A DNA stretch of 64,000 bases, from the NCBI GenBank assembly GCA_004154925.1, contig QJNS01000005.1, forward strand, positions 186,001-250,000, read 5' to 3'. Positions within the stretch are counted from its first letter, which is position 1; each line of letters begins with the position of its first letter. The stretch comes from Monosporascus cannonballus. Its lineage: Eukaryota > Ascomycota > Sordariomycetes > Xylariales. The position numbers and the translations under genes were made by a program. Of the stretch, positions 59,695 to 64,000 are shown piece by piece. The notes under the pieces are model-generated. The model did no database searches and was not told the origin of the DNA. It saw only the letters and a list, made by a program, of their open reading frames with translations.

Positions 59695-60771
59695 CTTCGC
59701 CGCTGGCTTCGAGGTCAGCGGAAGTCTTAGCGCCTCGAGGGTGGAATGAGGACGGTGCCTTAACTAATCAGGAGTCATACAAGGCTCCCCTCAGGGTGGC
59801 TGGACCATACCAATCTTGTACAATTAGACATTTAAAAACCGGAGGGAATCTGGCATTCCGACGCAGCTTGCTAGAAATTCAGCTTATTTAATATCTGCCC
59901 CGTTACTCAGTAAAGGCACATGGACACACTCGCATAGAAAGCATCCATTAGAGAGCCTGTGAGGTCAAGTTGTTTCCTTTATCCAGCGTTGTGCTCTCGC
60001 TTTAGCGATTTCGCATGACGTTCACCCGGGTCAGTGGAGTGGTTCTTTCTATCATTGTCCACTTGGTGGAGTTCTCCTGGTGTACGCCAGAGACGGCCCC
60101 GAAGTCTTGGAGGACTTATAGGCGCCTCGTCCTAGTTAAATGTCCATATGGTTTCCTTAGAAATAGATAATTAAAGTTAGGTGGTTAAAATGCATCAAAA
60201 ACATCCAAAGTGCTTGTGCGTCCAAAGTGATTATGTAGGACGTTATAGGAAAATACATTACTGTAAGAATATTTAGACTAATAAAGTAAGGTATAGTTAA
60301 GGAGAGTTAAGGAAGCACACAAATATTTTTCCAAGGATAACCCTGAACACGTATATGTCTGAAATAGAACCGCAGCAAAGAGACCTGCCTAGAATATACA
60401 GTAGTGGGTTGCTGGAATGAATCTTCCACCGGGTACCTGTCATTTCACCATATACTTTGTTCCTACCGTAGAGTCCGTTCAGGAATTGCACGTTGCGAAT
60501 ATGCTCGGGATCCCGACGTCTAGTCCAGGAATATGTCACCGGGGAACTCATTATCTCTCTGACCATGCCGCCAGTGCTGCAAACGCATGAAAGCTTGAGC
60601 GATGCTCTGGGCGAATGTTCGCCAAAGGTGTCGTAAGGTCACTGTGAGATGATGGCCCCAAGGAGTGGGTCGTGACGTGTCGTTCGAGTCTTCGCCCTCT
60701 TCATCAAACGTCTTTAGCCAGGATACGTATGCGAACATTGACAGCCGAGCCCTGATCGGTGCGTATATAAC
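59695..60771. other. Intergenic up to the right-end LTR
   Basis: This is the 3' side of the secreted-protein gene, then unremarkable DNA. No supported gene. Confidence 0.4.
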
Positions 60772-60991
60772 TGTTGAACCTAGCTACGCCATGGCTTAGT
60801 TAGCTAACAAGCTAATGGAAATTGCTTCGGCCACTCCGGTATTCTTATCTCTTGGCCACCACTGTTTTTATATGTATTTAAGGAGGGTTCACCACCTTCA
60901 CCCTTTACAGAGGACCTTCTAAAGGTTAGGCAACCTGTTAATACACTTTTCTTGAGTTATATGCTTCTATATGTGATGTCAGGGTTTTACA
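60772..60991 (-). repeat. LTR of a second gypsy element
   Basis: 220 bp, TG...CA ends, same family as the solo LTR at 27706-27926. Read on the minus strand it starts TGTAAAACCCTGACATCA, a typical fungal gypsy LTR start, and it would be the 3' LTR of the element that continues to the right. Confidence 0.82.
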
Positions 60992-63900
60992 GTTATGAGC
61001 CCGGTCCGTATTTCTTTCTAGCCGCGCTTTGATACATTTATTATATACGTTTTGTTAAAGCTATTCGGAACCTCGTAGTAAATGCGGTTTCTCATACTTT
61101 ATATTCGTTTCGGATAATATTAGTTCAGTACGGAACATACAGGGAGCTTACGTTTACGACCCATAAGGTGCCTTCGTTTTTTACCGTTACTCTAGGTTGA
61201 AGAATATAACAAGAATTTAAGGTTATCTTTATTTTTTCCGTCGGCGCAGTGATTATAATAGTTATTAAGGCAGACGCTAACAGCGGTAATAGTTCAGAGG
61301 ACGGGAGTAATTCGAATATAACGGTCGTATAAGGATAATTAATCCTTTGCGAACAGGCTTATTTTTCTCGATCCCGTACGTCTTTTATGCTAGTACCTTT
61401 CTAAAATTATTCTTCCTGTTTAGCCGGTAACTAAATTATTTTGCTTAAGTTTTCGTTTTTCTTTTATAAATACAAAAGGTAATTATTAATTTAATTAGGT
61501 ATTTTTATTTGTCGAAATAATTTTTATAATTTATTTTTTATTACGTATAAAATGTTATCTTTTAGGTTTTTGATATTATTTAAAAAAGGAACTTTTTCGT
61601 TAAATTATACGTTTCGAATAATAATAACCTTATTAATTAACGGATTTCAGATCTCGTAAATATTCGTAAATCGGTAACCGATAAAATAACTTATTTATGC
61701 TTTGAGATTTAATTTTTAAAATCTTTATTTTTTCTTTATGGCAGTAATTATTATAACGTAAGCCATATAGCCATATGCTTGCAAATGGGCTTATTAAAAC
61801 TTCCGATCAAATATTACTATATTATTTTTATATGTTAGGCAAATATAATAAACTTTATATAGGTTTTATTAAAAAAGTATGTATTTAAGGATACGGTTAT
61901 ATAAGTATATTGCCGTTTTAAAAATATATATGATTAGGAATAAAGGTAATTTAGCATTATTTCGTATCGTAATTATTTTCTTTTTAATTTTACCCTTTAA
62001 ACGTTTTGTACCTCTGTTTTAAATTTAGATATATAATATTAAAGGTTTAAATCTAATATTCAAGAGAGGCGATTAAAATATATCTTTAAGCTAGTAATTT
62101 TTCAAAACTTCGTTATCATATTCGAATATTTATGAAAATACCTTATTTTAACTTTTTAAAATTCCTAAAAAGTATTAAAACGTTATAATAAATATATTTT
62201 GCTTTCGGTTTTTAAGATAAATATCTTAAATAAAGCCTAAATATCGATCGGTTACAAATATAACGTATTTACATTTTTCAAGGTTTTTTTTCGAAATCTA
62301 TAAAATCGATGGCGATTTTTGTTCTGATCAAAAGATTTTTTCTTTAGGCGTACGGCGTATTTGCTTTTTGGCTTTCGCCTGGTCACATATTTGGCATTCG
62401 ACTGTTATAAGGCTTTTTACGCGGACTTCTTTCGTATGGAATTATAATTATGCGATTATTTCGAGTTCTGGGTATCCTAATTTTAGGTGCCATATAATAC
62501 CGTTATCGATTTATAATAATTTCGCTATTTACGAATTAATATTTCGTTTATAAGTTACTAAAATTATATAGATAATAGTTACGTTAATATTTTCGATAAC
62601 GAATTGATCAAATTTATATATTAATATAACAATTACTTAATTATACTTATTTCGAATAAAATTATTAGTTTTTCGGTTATCCTATCAATAACCCTTTTTT
62701 CGAAATTACCGAAAAAATACCAGGTTATATGCGAAACTTTCGCAGTATGTTACGTTATATAAACGTAACGCTTTCGTATCGCTAAAGTTTCGAAATATTA
62801 TATCGACTTCTTTATACCCTTTAATCGGAACGAAATTATTATTTATATATATTCAGTTACCTTATACGGTTAATTTAAAATTTAAAAACCTGTTAATAAG
62901 GTTAAAAGTATATGTCGTTAACCTTAAGTCTAAAATAAATAAATTTCTTAAAAGATAAAACGAAATAATTATAACGTTATATTAATTCATAATTAAAGAA
63001 TAACCCAGAATGTATCTTATCTCTTTTAAAAGTTAATTTATTTATATAAATATTTTCTTTATAATTTTCGATAAATAGTTGATTTTTTTTAAAAAAAATT
63101 AATCGGCGATAATTCGACTTTGAACGTATGCTCTTATTTTATTATTAAAAAGAAAACCCGTTAGAGCTTTACTAAGAAATACATAATAACATTAAGATAA
63201 TATATTATAAGCGCTTAAGCAGGCTTTATAACGAATGTCTTACGTATCCGATTTTTATTATTTTCGTTTGTTAGCGTTTTAGTCTATATAAAAGCCTTTA
63301 CGATTACTTCGTTTTGCCTTACGCCTTGGAGCTTTTTCTCGTAGTTAAAAATTAATAAACTTAACGCTTTCTTAATTAGGATTATCCTGATTAAGGATAT
63401 CCGTAAGGTCCCCCTAAAACGTCGGAAATGCTGCCTTAATATTTCGTAATATAAATATGAAATAGGCCATAACCCAATAATCCAGAAAGTTAGCTACCGC
63501 TTTTTGGAAATTGATCGTACCGTTATCGATCTCGGCCTTTTTTATTATTTAGAAAATAATAATCTATATCCTAATTGTGACGGCTAAAGGGTTTAACCAA
63601 CTATTAAACCTTAAGTCGACGGGTTTATGTTGGCGGGAGTATCGTGGAAATCTGAGCAATAAATATAATAACGTATTACGTCTTTTAATACCTTATTATT
63701 GCAAACGATTGGTATTGATAAGTGTTGCAAGCTGAAATTATCTAAATTATGGAAATAATGAGCGTATATATCCTTTCCCTTCTTGGCTTAATCACTTATG
63801 ATCATACGCCTGGTAATAATTATGATCGCTTGCGATCCTTTTTAATCACTTTTGATTACTGGCTTGGCAGTGATCACCGTTACGTAACCCATGGGGTGGT

Positions 63901-64000
63901 CCGTATAATTCTTATTTAACCGTTTTTTGAGGCCGCAGCTTATTGGGTCGTAATACGATTTCCTTTTTCTCAAAATCTTGCCCTTAAGATTTCTTTTTTT
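60772..64000 (-). mobile_element. Partial Ty3/gypsy retrotransposon, RIP-mutated, running off the window
   Basis: AT-rich, stop-filled DNA from 60992 to the window end. On the minus strand, 62346-62400 reads ECQICDQAKAKKQIRRTP, the second half of the integrase zinc-binding domain. About 62294-62320 reads AIDFIDF, the start of the integrase catalytic core. Integrase 1.3 kb from the LTR at 60772-60991 is the gypsy arrangement, so this LTR is the 3' one and the reverse transcriptase and 5' LTR lie beyond 64000. The other target-site duplication is outside the window. Confidence 0.82.

Overview
This window is nuclear DNA from a filamentous ascomycete (Pezizomycotina, most like a Sordariomycete). 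The evidence is short GT-AG introns (about 48-119 nt), C-ending codon bias in the housekeeping genes, fungal families (Spg1/Tem1 GTPase, GT69 mannosyltransferase, PTH11-like rhodopsin-fold membrane protein, BAS2-like small secreted protein, fungal STAND-type N-terminal domain), and long AT-rich blocks with C-to-T/G-to-A decay of the kind left by repeat-induced point mutation (RIP). I cannot name the species.

Layout. 0.3-2 kb: a multi-pass membrane protein with cysteine clusters. 6.8-8 kb: septation GTPase Spg1/Tem1 (minus, 3 exons). 10-12.2 kb: convergent pair, glycine cleavage H protein (plus) and porphobilinogen deaminase (minus). 13.6-14.2 kb: a decayed gene with four nonsense codons. 19-20 kb: an SMP-30/gluconolactonase-type beta-propeller protein. 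24-27.5 kb: mitochondrial NAD(P) transhydrogenase (6-7 exons). 27.7 kb: a solo LTR with its target-site duplication. 28.4-28.8 kb: a small conserved fungal protein. 29.7 kb: a broken two-finger C2H2 gene. 31.5-34.7 kb: an eight-exon protein with a STAND-type N-terminus and no visible NTPase. 36-37.6 kb: TAF6. 39-39.8 kb: succinate dehydrogenase cytochrome b subunit. 41-42.5 kb: PTH11-like protein with a 20-nt exon. 44-53.5 kb: a Ty3/gypsy retrotransposon nested inside a pogo/Fot1-type DNA transposon, both mutated. 54.2-55.6 kb: GT69 mannosyltransferase. 59.1-59.7 kb: cysteine-rich secreted protein with two tandem domains. 60.8-64 kb: end of a second gypsy element, same LTR family as the solo LTR.

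Functionally the intact genes are mostly single-copy housekeeping genes, several of them mitochondrial (GcvH, transhydrogenase, SDH3). They are separated by long gene-poor stretches. I see no operon-like or biosynthetic cluster, no CRISPR array and no convincing RNA gene. The most informative signals are the nested transposon with exact boundaries, the inward-increasing mutation gradient in its LTRs, gene remnants whose stop codons can all be explained by C-to-T change, and the orphan STAND-type gene.
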